64,000 bases of DNA from contig QPMI01000114.1 of assembly GCA_004431415.1 (NCBI GenBank), forward strand, positions 62,001 to 126,000, in the 5' to 3' direction. Below the pieces are notes generated by a model. That model had not been told where the DNA came from and made no database searches. It saw only the letters and a list, made by a program, of their open reading frames with translations. A program made the translations under genes and the position numbers. Each line of letters opens with the position of its first letter. Position 1 is the stretch's first letter. Source of the DNA: Cyanophora paradoxa (lineage: Eukaryota; Glaucocystophyceae; Cyanophorales; Cyanophoraceae). Positions 30,554-41,051 of the stretch are shown here, one piece after another.

Positions 30554-32560
30554 CTACCCATCCTCCCACCGCCGTCCCGTACTTGCCCTCGTCATCGCAG
30601 GTGCTCGTCGCCCGGCAGGCCGCGCCGGCGCCTTGAGGGCAGACGTGGTTGTCGTGCCAGTGGCGGCGGCCCTCTCCCGGTACGATATTAAAGCGGCGCG
30701 CAGCTGGGGCGGGCGGCCCTTCGCGGGGTCCGAGCTGACAGTGGCCATCGCAGCGGCAGTAGGCTCCGTTGGCCTCGTCGTCGGCCTCTTCTGGACGGGG
30801 ACCCAGTGCTCCAGCCGGCACTCCGTCGCTACTAGGCTGCCGGCCTCGGCCTCAGCGGAGCGGACCCGGCCGATTTCCGGTACCGCATCCGTCTCGTGAA
30901 TCGTTGCGAGGTCGTAGTAGCAGACGAAGTCTCCCGGTTGGTGAATTAACTTCCTTGCCCCGCCCGGAAGCTGTACCATGGCCGAGGAAGGGGTACCGGG
31001 CGGTTGCCGCATGGGGTATCGGAGGGCGCCCGAACCGCGCCCGTCGATCGTGAGGGCCTTGGCCACCGCCTTCCACCAGGCGGGCGCTGCCCAAGGGAGC
31101 GTGCCGCGGGGGGCGCGGAGGTGCAGGTCTCGCCAGGTGCAGAGGCGTTCCCCATCGCGCGCCGTGACGTCGGACATCCAGTAGAGCCGTGCGCGGTGGA
31201 GGGCGGGCGCAGCCGTGCTGAACACTTCCCGGGGAATGTGTGAGGTAAGCACGAATTCCCGGCGCAGTTCCGCGGGGTCGGGCCAAGTGGCTGCGGGGGG
31301 GTACGGCGTGAACAAGAAGCGGGCGTGGTTGGACTGGATCCGGTAGAGCCGGCGCTGCAGGAGCGGCATCACTGCGGCGATCGCATTCGATCGAGCAAGC
31401 TGGCGTGACACTGGGGCGTTCAGGAACTCGGTCGGCAGCAGCGGGACGCCTAGCTTGCGCTGGAGGTCCCGGATGCGGTGCATCATCACCTGAGATAGCA
31501 GCTCTTCCGGCTCGCCACAGAGGCGGACGAGCAGATCCGTGATTTGGTTCTTGGCCATCATGTGCGCTGTGCGCGGCAGGCTGTACGTGCCGTGGCTCCA
31601 GAGCGCGTAGTTGGAAGTCGATGCCGCCAGGCCCCCATGGTGCTTAACCACGCGCATCCAGATGGCATCTAGGCGATCGCACTGCCTCTCTGTGAGCGGC
31701 GTCACTTTGAGCCCGTAGGCGATCCGCGCCTGCACGACGGCCTCGACAACGTAGCAGGCCTCTTGCGCGGTCAGCTGCTTACGAGCTATGACCGCCACCG
31801 TCTCGCGAGCCTGCGTTTCCATCTGTCTGATCTGCTCCTTCCACGACAGGTTCGCGGTCAGGTAGACGCCGAGCAGCTTGAAATGCTCGCCCGGTTTCAG
31901 CTTCTTGCCGACCGGGACGCGGGGATTGCCGAGCAGCGGGGGTTCAGGCTCGGGTGAGACGTTGTTGTACGCAAACTCTGTTTTCCGCGCGTTGACGGCG
32001 ATGTCGTGCAGGCGGAAGAATTCAGACGCCACGTCCGCGAGCATCTGGATCCCTTCGGCCGATCCGCTCATCCACTGCGTGTCGTCCGCGTAGGCGCTCC
32101 CGGTCACCCGTGCGGGGGCGAAGTCCGCGTCGTCTTCGCCCATGCCCATGACGTACGCGACCCCCGCGCCCCCCTTTTCCTGCTCGAGCCTGTCCAATTC
32201 TTGTTGAGCGCAGAGCAAGGCATCGTAGAAGATGAGCCAGTGGAGCGGGGATTCGATGCCGCCCTGCGGGAGCCCACATTCGAGTTCAAACACGTCTGAC
32301 AGTCCGTGGCCCGTGATAGCTCGCGCCCGGCGTCGTTCGAATATGTTGCGGTGCAGGTCGATGTACGTCTCGGGGGCCCCGATGCGTCGGAGGGAGAGCT
32401 CCATGCTGGCCCAGGAAACTGAATCGTACGCCCGTCTGATATCCTGTAGCAAGAGGTAGATGGGCTTGCGGTGCTCCTTAGCGTCCTCTAGAATAGCGAC
32501 CATTAGGTGAAGGGCATCATCGGTCGCCTTAGCCTTCCTGAAGCCATAATTTACCCCTTA
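30554..32560 (-). pseudogene. LINE-B1 reverse transcriptase core
   Basis: The minus-strand frame reads NYGFRKAKATDDALHLM, then LLLQDIRRAYDSVSWASMEL, GLPQGGIESPLHWLIFYDAL and AYADDTQWMSG (catalytic YADD), followed by the thumb. It is separated from the upstream RPITLQE block by a one-base shift at about 32560. The closest relatives in this window are LINE-A (SVSWASMEL shared) and LINE-G. The RT catalytic residues themselves are intact. Confidence 0.88.
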
Positions 32561-33654
32561 AGGATTCCGTGCTTCTCGATGGCCTCGGCTAGCCGTTTCG
32601 TGACGAGGCCCGTCGTTAGCTTGAGGCCAACTTCCTGCAGCGTGATCGGGCGGAGGTTCCCTTCAATGTCTCCGTCCCAGCTCCCGTTCTTGGGGATCCC
32701 GAAGATATTGCTCTCACACATCTCGGCGGGCAGGTCGCGCAGGCGGAGGGCCTCGCAGACGATGGCCATCAGGAGCCGACGACCGCGGGGGGGGTACGCC
32801 TCTGGATCCATGGCGTCCGGCAGGTCGGGGTTCCAGAGCGTCTTCAGGATCGCGTTCGTGCAGTTGGAGGGCCCTCCCGCTCCATCCGTGAGCGAGCGCA
32901 CGTGTGCCCCTAGCTCTTCGTACGTAGGCTCAGCCATGACTCCCGCGAAGGCTTCCGCGGTCGCCACGTGCGTCCGAGGGGGCGGTAGAGCGCGCGCCAG
33001 AAGTCGGGGGGCAGGAAGGCTAGCTGGGAGTCGGGTATTAAGTCCGCTGTGCACCCTACCAGGGGGTTTCTCTTCGCACACCACTGACGCCAGTGCTCCG
33101 CCATCACTGCCTTCACCTCCTCGGGGCCGTGTAAATTTCATAGAAGTTGCCTTCGCGCGCGAGGCGGGTGACGTGCATGATCGGCTCCCCCTGGACCGCT
33201 CCAGAATGGAGTCTAGATAGCTGCGCAGCTTGCGCGGGTCTGCAAACCGGGCCTGGCGCGCAGTAACGAATTCCTGGATCTGTCGCTGCTTCTCTGCGCG
33301 CGTCTCGTGTTGGTGGCGCCGGCGGACGCGGTTGCGCCATGCGTTCAGCGACCGGAAGTACAGCCGCCACGCTACGTAGCGCCCCGGGAACGGCGCCTCG
33401 TCGTCAGCGTCGCGTACGGGGCGGCGGGGCATGGGTTCGGGTCCGGGGACGAGCCCTTTGATGAGAGCCTCCAGTTTCTCGATCCGGGCGACCAGCGGGG
33501 CCGACGGCAAGCCTCCGGGCGCTTCAACAGTCCATCCAGCGATCAGGCGCTCCACTTTCTTGGACATGACCAGCTGCCACGGCACCGCTCTGCGAGTGGG
33601 CGGGCGCGATCCGCGGGCTTTCAAGCATTTGTGTTCCTTAGCGAGTGTCAGCAC
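32551..33654 (-). pseudogene. LINE-B1 linker and RT N-terminal region
   Basis: A basic, helical linker (NAWRNRVRRRHQHETRAEKQ) is followed by TDGAGGPSNCTNAILKTLW and FGIPKNGSWDGDIEGNLRPI-TLQEV, the first conserved RT blocks. It ends at a stop created by a one-base shift (ILKG then stop, where the intact frame reads ILKGVNYGFRK). A coding disturbance between 33000 and 33150 gives an unrelated Pro/Arg-rich stretch. Confidence 0.8.
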
Positions 33655-33802
33655 CGCCTCCGTGGCCTGTCGGTAGAGAGAGCTGACCCGGTCCCTGCGC
33701 TCTTGTTCCGTGCCCGCCGCGCCTAGCGCTTTCTCAAGATCGCTTTCCAGGGCTTGCAGACGGTCTTCTACAGCCTTTCGGAAGGCCGGCAGCTTCTCCT
33801 TC

Positions 33803-34930
33803 TCAGTAGGTGCGGTGCGAAGAGCGGCGGCGGGTGCGCCGGGCGGGCATCGCCCGCGGGCGGTCTGGCGAGTTCGGCTTTGAGCAGATCGTAGTCGGCC
33901 ATGACCGGGAAGTGGTCAGAGGGGTGCGGTAGCGCACCTCTGGCGGCAGCGGGTGCACCGCCAGGAGCGCTGGCGCGAGACCTGCAGAGTGCAACACCGC
34001 ATCGATACGTCCTGCCGAGATGACCGCGGCGCCTTCGGCGACGGCGGGCCCGTCCATTTGCTGGTCCTGTTCCGAGTCCGAGTCGTCGGCGCCGTCGTCC
34101 CCGCCATCCTCTTCGGCGCCGTGCTGGCTCGGGCCGCGCCTGATGAAGGTAACTTCGTGTTCGTGGCCTTTCTGTGTCGCCGCGTCAACTAGTGCCCAGG
34201 TGCCGGTCAGTTTTCCCCACCACTCGCGTTCCGGCGTCCAGGACTGGACGAACCGTCCCGCGCGGATGCGGGACGTGGCCGGCGTCTTCACGGAGTTCCA
34301 GTCGCCGAGAAGGATGAGGTGCGCGGTCGAGCGCGATCGGAAGTCCGCGTAGATGCGCTCGATGCATTCGAGGAGCGCCGCCTGATCGGTCTTGTGCTCA
34401 GGCTTCCGCTGGGTGGCCGGCATGTATACGCTCACTACGAAGAGCTGGCGGTTTCCCTTAAAGCGCATTTCACAGCCGGCAAGCCGGCCCGGGTAGTGAT
34501 AGTGGCGCGCGATGTGCCGCGCCCAGGGCGCCGCCACCCATAGCGCCGCTCCGTTTCCTTTCGGTTTTGTTTTCTTAATTGAGTGGATTAGGCGACCCCG
34601 CGTGATCGAGCTCTTGGGGGGCTCGCCGGGCTCCGCTGCCGGGGTGAAGAGCGCCGAGTGCAGTTCGGCGCGCGTGACTGAGAGCTCTTGGAGAGCCATC
34701 ACGTCGACCCCCCATTTCACGGCGAAGTCTTCGGCCTGCTGAAGCCGGCCCTCGGACGTGCCCCGCACGTTAAAGGTCATCATCCTGAGATTCCCCTCCG
34801 GCTTGTGGCGCATGAGCGATGGGGGCGGGCCTATGAGGGGGCTCCCTGAGGCGTAATGGGTGGTTGGGAAAAGGTCGCCAAACGAGATATGCCCCGGAGC
34901 GTTAGTGTTGACGTCTACAGCGGCAGACAC
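33803..34930 (-). pseudogene. LINE-B1 AP-like endonuclease
   Basis: An exonuclease/endonuclease/phosphatase fold with motifs in order: RMMTFNVRG (Asn), VMALQELSVT (catalytic Glu), FVVSVYMPA, LILLGDWNSV (Asp/Asn) and GRIDAVLHS. The final SDHFPVMAD is one frame away, so a shift sits near 33925. A run of Asp/Ser/Glu (about 34030-34110) inserted before GRIDAV is unusual. Known role in this class: nicks target DNA to prime reverse transcription. Met34930 is the first start in frame. Confidence 0.85.
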
Positions 34931-35621
34931 GTTAGGGGGGTCGGACAGCGTCTAGGGTTGGAGGATGTCTGTGCTCGGCGGGACGCGCGCAGCGGTCCGA
35001 CTGATCAGCTAGTTGGTCACATCTGGCTGCCCAGAGATGCGCGTGCACGTGGTTCCAGGCGTGCGTGTGCCTAGCCGCCCCGGACCCGTCGCCTGTGCGC
35101 CGCATCGTCCAAGTCTCAAAAGTCTGCGGTCGGGAAGCCGTCAAATTACAGCTGACACGTACAGTAGCGGCCTCGCAGGAAAGGGGCGCTAAATGCGCGT
35201 CTGGGCGGGAAATGGGCGATGCGGCTTGCCCAGCCTCAGCGACTTGGCGCTTGGGGGAGGAGGAGGAGGCGGGTCTGAGAGCGGGTCGGTAGAGAGCGGG
35301 TCGGCAGCGGGTGTATGGCGAGGCGTGGCCAGGGAGGCCAGACGTAGCTCGGCAAGGAGATTGATTCAAGAGGGCGGTCCAGGGTGTGCGTGAGACGCGG
35401 TAACTGCTTGCAGTTACATCACCCAGGGACTCCCGGGCGATGTTGCCGCGTTGGCGGGGCGGTTTGGAGAGAGTGGCCGGCATACCTACGCAGACATCGC
35501 GGCGGACGCTACCTAGGCTGTCGCGGCCTCTACTCTCGCACTGGTGATCGCGCACGCAGCGCTACGCTGCGAGCTAGGCGGGTTGGCAGGCGCCTTCCTG
35601 TTTTTTTCCCACGGGGGGTAT
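34931..35621 (-). other. LINE-B1 5' leader
   Basis: About 690 bp lie between the element's 5' end and the endonuclease start. It contains a perfect hairpin (GTAACTG-CTTG-CAGTTAC, 35399-35416) and a purine-rich stretch around 35250-35310. An internal promoter is expected here for this class but no motif is recognisable. Confidence 0.5.
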
Positions 35622-35642
35622 CGCGGACCCCTTCCTCCTACC
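35622..35642 (+). repeat. LINE-B1 target-site duplication, right copy
   Basis: Identical to 27322-27342 over 21 bp. It abuts the element's 5' end. Confidence 0.93.
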
Positions 35643-36461
35643 GCTCCTCCTCCAATCTTAGAGATTTAGGATAGAGCGCACCACGGCCACATTCTACGAG
35701 ACATCAAGCGGGCATCTAGGACCGTGCAGCTCACCATGCCACGCTCACTGCTAGAGGACCGGCGCATATTATGTTCTGGAGGCGACTCGGTAGACTACAG
35801 CTAAAGCACCAGCTCGACACGACTACTAGCTGTAGCACTCTTGTCACCTATCTCCTCCTGCAGTCAGCATCCCAGTATCCGGTAGGCGAGGAGCGGGGGA
35901 CTGTTGTCAAGTGTGTACGAATGCAACAGGATTTCCAAAAAAACACGCCCTGTCCTCTGATGTTCTCACAGGGCGGCCGCCCCGCCCGTGCCTGCCCCCC
36001 TCCCTGGAGCCCCCGTAGACCCCCTCTAATAGGATAAAACACCAGGCGCCCCAGACGCAATAATTATAAGATCTAGACCCGGGGGCGCGCCCGTGCGCTT
36101 AGCTCGCGCCCCCCCCCTACCCCTCCCTCCCCCCCCCCCCCCCCACCCCCTTATCAGCTGCAGTCACATATCATAGCGGCTATCGCAAGCTACCTAGATG
36201 CCCTACCCCGCCCCGCCTCCGCTCCGCCCCCTCCGGGCCCCCGGTGGGGGTACGCCTTCGCCGGCGTCTTGGAATCAGTCGTGCTGGAACCCGGCCACAC
36301 CTGGCCTGGGCCCTCAGGGGGTCGGCGCAAGCCTGCAACAGGTGCAAACGTGACCGCCTCGTTCTCATTGATGCGATGTAGTACCTTGACCGTAAATGGA
36401 GGAGCACCCAGAGCTCAAAAAAGCGGCGCCATCGAGGTCCTTCCTCGATTCCTGATCACGA
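35643..36461. other. Intergenic, contains a repeat tail at ~35980-36160
   Basis: No supported gene. From about 35980 to 36160 the sequence (ACGCAATAA, then GGGCGCGCCCG, an AGCTCGCGCC word, a C-rich run and TTATCAGCT) parallels 43640-43800. Both may be 3' ends of one degenerate repeat family. The remainder up to the Nudix stop codon is probably 3' flank. Confidence 0.4.
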
Positions 36462-37295
36462 TCACGGTGGCAACTTGAACTCTTCCAAGTAGTCTTGCAA
36501 GATCTTCCCATGGTCGAAAGACATTCGATCCCTGCAGGCACGTTTATGTTGAGCTTCGAGAATGGACCAATTGCAAAGAGGTTGCAAATCTTGCATTCTG
36601 GAGTCAGGGCCAGTTGCTCACCAAGGGATAGAGTCCACTGGGATCGCATGTACTTCCCGTGCGTCGTCCTTGGCTTTCATCGTCCCTCTCGCCTTTCCAA
36701 CGAACACCAAGGAAACTGTGTGGCGCCTCGGATCCCGCTTTGGATCACTATAAGTCCTCCACTGTCTGAAATCGTACAGATGCAGATTTGTTTCTTCGTG
36801 GGTCTCTCGTTGTGCTGCGTCCTCCATCGACTCGCCGTAATCCTGAAGAATTCAGAGAGAAGTGCGGTAGTTGGTGGCGCGTGCCCACCACGAAGCCACC
36901 CGGCAGCGCCAGGCCGAACGGAGGGTTCAGGCGCTCTCCCAGAACGATCGCGCGCTTGCCGTCCACGGTCATCTCGATGATGGCATCGACAGCGAGGAAG
37001 GGACCTGGGGGACGCGGGAGAGCGCTTTAGTGGCTCGGAGTGGCTCTGAGCATGTTCATCGGACCGGTGTTCACGGCGAGCATGCCCGACGGGATCGCCT
37101 GCACATGCGCTCATCAGAGATGCATGCGCTCGATCGCGATACACATGCGCGCCGGCGCCGGTGCGTGCGCACCCTGCAAAAGCTGAGGGCCAGCCGCGGC
37201 GCATACAGGTATCCGACAATCGCGAGTGCCAGTGCCGGCGCCGCGATGAGCCAGGCGCTGCGCGAGGTGCCCGCCGGCCGCGCCTTTCCCGCCAT
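36462..37295 (-). CDS. Nudix hydrolase, probably membrane-anchored
   Basis: On the minus strand the last three exons join in phase: 37004-36889, 36842-36622 and 36531-36462, with introns of 46 bp (36843-36888) and 90 bp (36532-36621). The product reads PFLAVDAIIEMTVDGKRAIV, then LNPPFGLALPGGFVDYGES and EDAAQRETHEETNL. The last two give a full Nudix box (G-x5-E-x7-RE-x2-EE) except that its Gly is Asn. YSDPKRDPRRHTVSLVF and the end FDHGKILQDYLEEFKLPP are typical of ADP-ribose/NADH-type Nudix enzymes. An upstream ATG at 37295 encodes MAGKARPAGTSRSAWLIAAP plus a further hydrophobic stretch, a likely signal anchor or targeting peptide. The junction between that exon and the Nudix part is unresolved. 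The substrate cannot be told from sequence. Confidence 0.85.
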
Positions 37296-37458
37296 GCGCG
37301 TGTTAAGCGCTCCAGACCCGATATAAGCTTAGCTGGGTTCTAGCTGGCAACGCTGGCTAACTTAGCCTAACTCAGGCTAACTGGCTAAAGCGGGTACACG
37401 AATCAAAATTCAAATTCTAGCGATACCGATCTACCCAGGTCTCTCACCACACTGTGAC
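37296..37458. other. Intergenic, upstream of the Nudix gene and left flank of duplication copy 2
   Basis: The sequence is AT-richer with repeated GCTAACT / GGCTAA words (37340-37390). TTCAAATTCTAGCGATACCG (37409-37428) resembles TTCAAATTCTGGCGATGCCG about 115 bp later, suggesting an old local duplication. A hairpin CACACTG-TGACCA-CAGTGTG (37448-37467) sits exactly at the duplication edge. Confidence 0.4.
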
Positions 37459-37653
37459 CACAGTGTGTGACCACACACAAACACGTCGGTACCGCCGGGA
37501 CGAGTCCGTGCTGCGTGGCGATTCAAATTCTGGCGATGCCGTCGGAGGGGCAGACCGACGCGCAGATCGCTGCCTGGTGGGAGGTGCGATCTGTTCGATT
37601 CGGACAGCCCACCGGCGCTCCTAACCGGCGACCAGCGGAAGTACGAGGAGGCC

Positions 37654-40218
37654 GTGGAGTTGTGGGGCGAATGCGAGCGGAGAGCGACAGCGCTGCACGA
37701 GGAGAACAAGCGGTTGCAGGAGGCGGTCGAGAAGCTACAGGGAGACGAGCGCGCCTCGAATCGAGCTCTAAAGAAAAAGCTGGATGCTAGCGAGGTGCTG
37801 TTCCAGCGCCTGCTGGAGAACGTGGAAGACGAGCGTCGCCAGAACCAGGAGCTGAGGGAGTGCGGTGCGGCGAACCGAGCCTCCGGCCGGTCGCCCCTTG
37901 CTCACGGTCGCCCGCAGCCAAGGCTTCAGAGCGGCGCAAGCGGGAGGTGGAGGGAGCGTTCCAGCAGATCCTCGAGGAGGCGGAGGCGCTGCGGCACTCC
38001 AACAACGAGCTTGCAATGTCGTCAGCCGAGGTCCTGAAGGTCCAGACGCCGCGGCCGGACGCGCCGCGAGGGCCGCCCCAGCGCCGCCGCAGGTGAACGA
38101 GGTGCTGCACGAGCGCGTGAGGCTGTTGGAGGGGCATGTACAACTACTCCAGGTCCGCTGCCGGATCGGGACCCGAGTGCAGCGCGACCCTCAGGCGGGG
38201 TGTCGCAGGAGCAGCTGGAACAGCTCCGCGGCGAGAACGCGGAGCTGAAGACCGAGGCGCGGTCCTCCGCGGCTGCCGCGGCAGCGGCCGCCGCCGCCGC
38301 TTCCGCCTCCGCGTACCAGTGTGACTGCCGCTACTCGGTTCCGGCCCCTGCGCCGCCGCCGCCGCAGCCTCCGGTTCGGTATGCCTCGGACAGGATCGAG
38401 GAGGAGATCAACAGGCGCCTGGGGCGATCCTGGGGAGCCTCGAGCGGCTGCACACCAGCGCTAGCGCCCCGGCGAGCCCGGCACCGCACCGCGCCCGCCT
38501 CTCCCTTTCCCCCGCCCGGCCCCTCTGGTCACCCAGGCGGCCGCCGCGCGCGCCGTCTCCGCCCGCCCCGCCGCCGGCACGAGGAGCTGGAGGAGGTGGC
38601 GTATCCGCCGAGGAGGGGAGGGCCCAGAGGAGGCCGAGGACATTGACGCCCTCGCGATCGCCGGGGACGTGCGACGGGCGCTCCGCCAGGGCACCCGGGA
38701 CGCCAGCCAGGCAGCCGCCCCGGCCCGGCGCGCCCCGACCCGGCCCCTCTCGACCTACCCACCCCAAAGCCTAGGGGTACCTCTTCGCAGGGGCGGCGGC
38801 GGGGGCGCACCGGCCTCCCGCCCGCCGCCGAGTCGCCGGCGCGCGCCGCCGCCGCCGCCGCCGCCGCTTCGGCCGGAGCCGCGCCACGTGGGCCAGCAGC
38901 TCGCCCGCCTGAGGCGAGGCTCCTTTCCCTTCCGCTTCGCCCCTTCTTTCTTTGTCTTGCCTGGCCTCTCCGGCAGCATCGAGCGCGAGGTGCACGCCAA
39001 CATGCACCTCGGCAGCGTCGGGGCCCCGGGCCCGCCTCGGCATCCTCCTGCGCCTGTGCCTGCGCCCCGCCCAGCGGAGCCCCCGCCCCGCCAGCTCAGC
39101 CGCCGGCCCGCCGCCCCGACGGGGCCCGGGGCCCGCGCCGCCTGGAGCGAGCCTTCTCCGACGCCCGCTCCCTCCCCGACGAGCCCACACCTCCCCCGTA
39201 CCCCGTCGTCTGAGCGGCGCACCCCCCAGGGTTCGCGGAGCTGGTGCGGGGGGTGGACCCGGACGTGCTGGCGGGGCACAGGGTGCAGGGCGGCTCGCTG
39301 GGGTATCGGCATCGACCTCCAGCGGTGCGGCGTCCTTCGCCTTCGGAGGGCCTCTCTCGCCGGTGCTCGACCCTAGGCTGACGTCTCCGGCCGGTCCGCC
39401 CCTCTCCCCCCTCCTCCCTCCCCCTCTCCCCGGTCTGATCGCCGGCAGGCGCGTGCTGAACGTGCGGCGGCTGATGCGGGGGGAGCTGAAGCACTCCCTC
39501 GAGAGCGTCGAAGAGGGACGCGGGGCCGCAGGCAGCGGGCGGGGACGGCGCTCGCCATCCTCGGGGCCGTCGACCTCGTCCGCCCCGCCCCGCCCCGGAC
39601 CAGGGTTCCCGGCTGGCTGCGCGACGCGGCGAAGCCCGCCTCCCCTTCTCCCGCCCCCCTCCCCCCGGCCCCGCCCGACGCCCCGCGCGGGTGCGGCGGG
39701 CGTCGGAGCTGGCGCGCACCTGCGGCATCCACCTCTTCGCCAACCTCGCCCGCGGCTCCGGCTCTCATACGCCCCAGTGCAGTCGCTGTGCCCCTCGACG
39801 GCGATCGTGCACAACCTCTGCTTCACCACCCGTCTCGGCAAGGCCGGCCCCGCCCCTGCCCCCCCTCCCTCCTCCTCGGGCCCTCGCGCGCCCTCGGCCT
39901 CGCAGCTGGGCGGGCCGGCGGCGGGGCGCCCGGCGCCTCGGGGTCGACCCCCGCTGCTGGCCCCGCCACTGGGCCCCGAAGGGCCGGCCCCGCCGCCCCC
40001 GCCCCGGGCCGCGCCCCGCAGCTGGGCCCCCCTCGCGCCTCCCCCGCAGGGGCGCTGGGGGAGCTCGAGGCGCCCTCTTCGTCGGGCCCGAGGGTGCCCC
40101 CAGCGCCACCCCGCCCCCTCCATCCCCGCCGCCTCCTCCTGGGCGCGCGGGCGCCGACTCTGCTGCGCGCGCACGCGCCGACTCTGGGCCATTCATGGCC
40201 ATCTTCCACTATAGCTAG
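37654..40218 (+). pseudogene. Coiled-coil gene, copy 2
   Basis: Same exon-intron layout as copy 1. The first two introns are identical in length (37865-37917, 38040-38092) and the third is one base longer (from 38153). The extra base lies inside the intron and does not affect the protein. In exon 4 a missing G near 38420 (INRRLGRSWGAS instead of INRRLGAILGS) and a missing C near 38533 shift the frame, and the 79 bp deletion lies downstream. Either this copy is decaying or the run lengths are mis-assembled. Confidence 0.55.
38768..39050 (+). repeat. 345 bp module, copy 2, internally deleted
   Basis: Part of duplication copy 2. It starts GCCTAGGGGTACC like the other two copies but has lost about 79 bp in its middle. 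Confidence 0.75.
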
Positions 40219-40903
40219 TAGAATGGGGCAGGAAGTGACACTGTCCTGACAATATTAATGCAAATAGTGTCAGATTAAAAGTGTCGGCCGGCCTGACACT
40301 ACTTGGAGCGGGGCTTCTCTTCTAGTGATCTACAGCAGTCCGACGGTCACTGAGTCTCCTACTGCACTAAACAAGAACTAACGAACTAACGAACAAAATG
40401 AACGAGGGAGGAGTGATCAGAGAGGGGCACACATATTACAGACGTCGACAGGACAAGTATTGAATTGCACTGCAGCGGGCCACGAACGGAAAGCGACCGG
40501 CCGCGGGCCGAGCTCAGGATCAACGCGAGCAGCTTCGAATTCGCGAGCACTGGCCATGGGGACCTGGCCGGGGCCCTCCGCAGGACCCGCCCCGCTGCGC
40601 ATGCTCGGGGCCCCCAGAGGCGAGGCGCCAGCAGCGGGTCGACCCGCGGCCGCGCGGGCTGCCGGCGCCGGGGGAAGGCCGCGCGGGCCGCGCGCCAGGA
40701 AGGCCGCCGGGGGCGGGGCGGCGGGGCGCGGGGCGAGGATGGTGGGGCGTCGACGTCGGTGGCGAACGAAGGGGTGGACTCCGGGAGGGGGTCTGCGGTC
40801 GGGCGGGTGGGCGGGCGGGCGGGGCCCCGAGAAGCCAAGGAGGAGGCGGACGTGGGTGAAGGAGCAGGGGCGGGGGGCGCGGGTTGGGGCGGGGCCGGGG
40901 CGG

Positions 40904-41051
40904 TCAGGGCGGGAGGAAGAAAGTGTCGTCGAGGGAGACCACCTCGCCCCGCACCTGCCGCCCCCGCCCTCGGCCCGAGAGGCGGGGGCGGGGGGCGGGG
41001 GCCGGCGCGCACCCGCGTGTGGTTGTGCCGCAGGAAGGTCGCCAGCTCGGC
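40904..41051 (-). pseudogene. Glycosyltransferase C-terminal fragment, copy 2
   Basis: The stop codon (40904-40906) and VSLDDTFFLPP terminus are preserved, together with ELATFLRHNHTR. Upstream of 41051 the sequence is unrelated to the glycosyltransferase, so this copy cannot make the enzyme. Confidence 0.85.

Larger units (their letters stand above)
27343..35621 (-). mobile_element. LINE-B1, complete but frameshifted non-LTR retrotransposon
   Basis: The element is 8,279 bp between perfect 21 bp target-site copies, running from 35621 (5') to 27343 (3'). Order on the minus strand: 5' leader, AP-endonuclease (34930-33803), basic linker and RT start (33654-32551), RT core (to 30554), RNase H (30074-29600), zinc motifs and C-terminus (to 28355), 3' untranslated region. 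At least four one-base shifts interrupt the frame. A partial copy (LINE-B2) at 53990-56498 shares the same 3' terminus and shows the undamaged frame at one of these shifts. Confidence 0.93.
37459..41051 (+). repeat. Segmental duplication, copy 2
   Basis: Direct repeat of 4944-8613, near identical. It lacks the ~79 bp matching 6369-6447 (deletion between GCCGG repeats). It also differs by scattered single-base length changes in G or C runs. It stops inside the glycosyltransferase gene. Confidence 0.95.
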
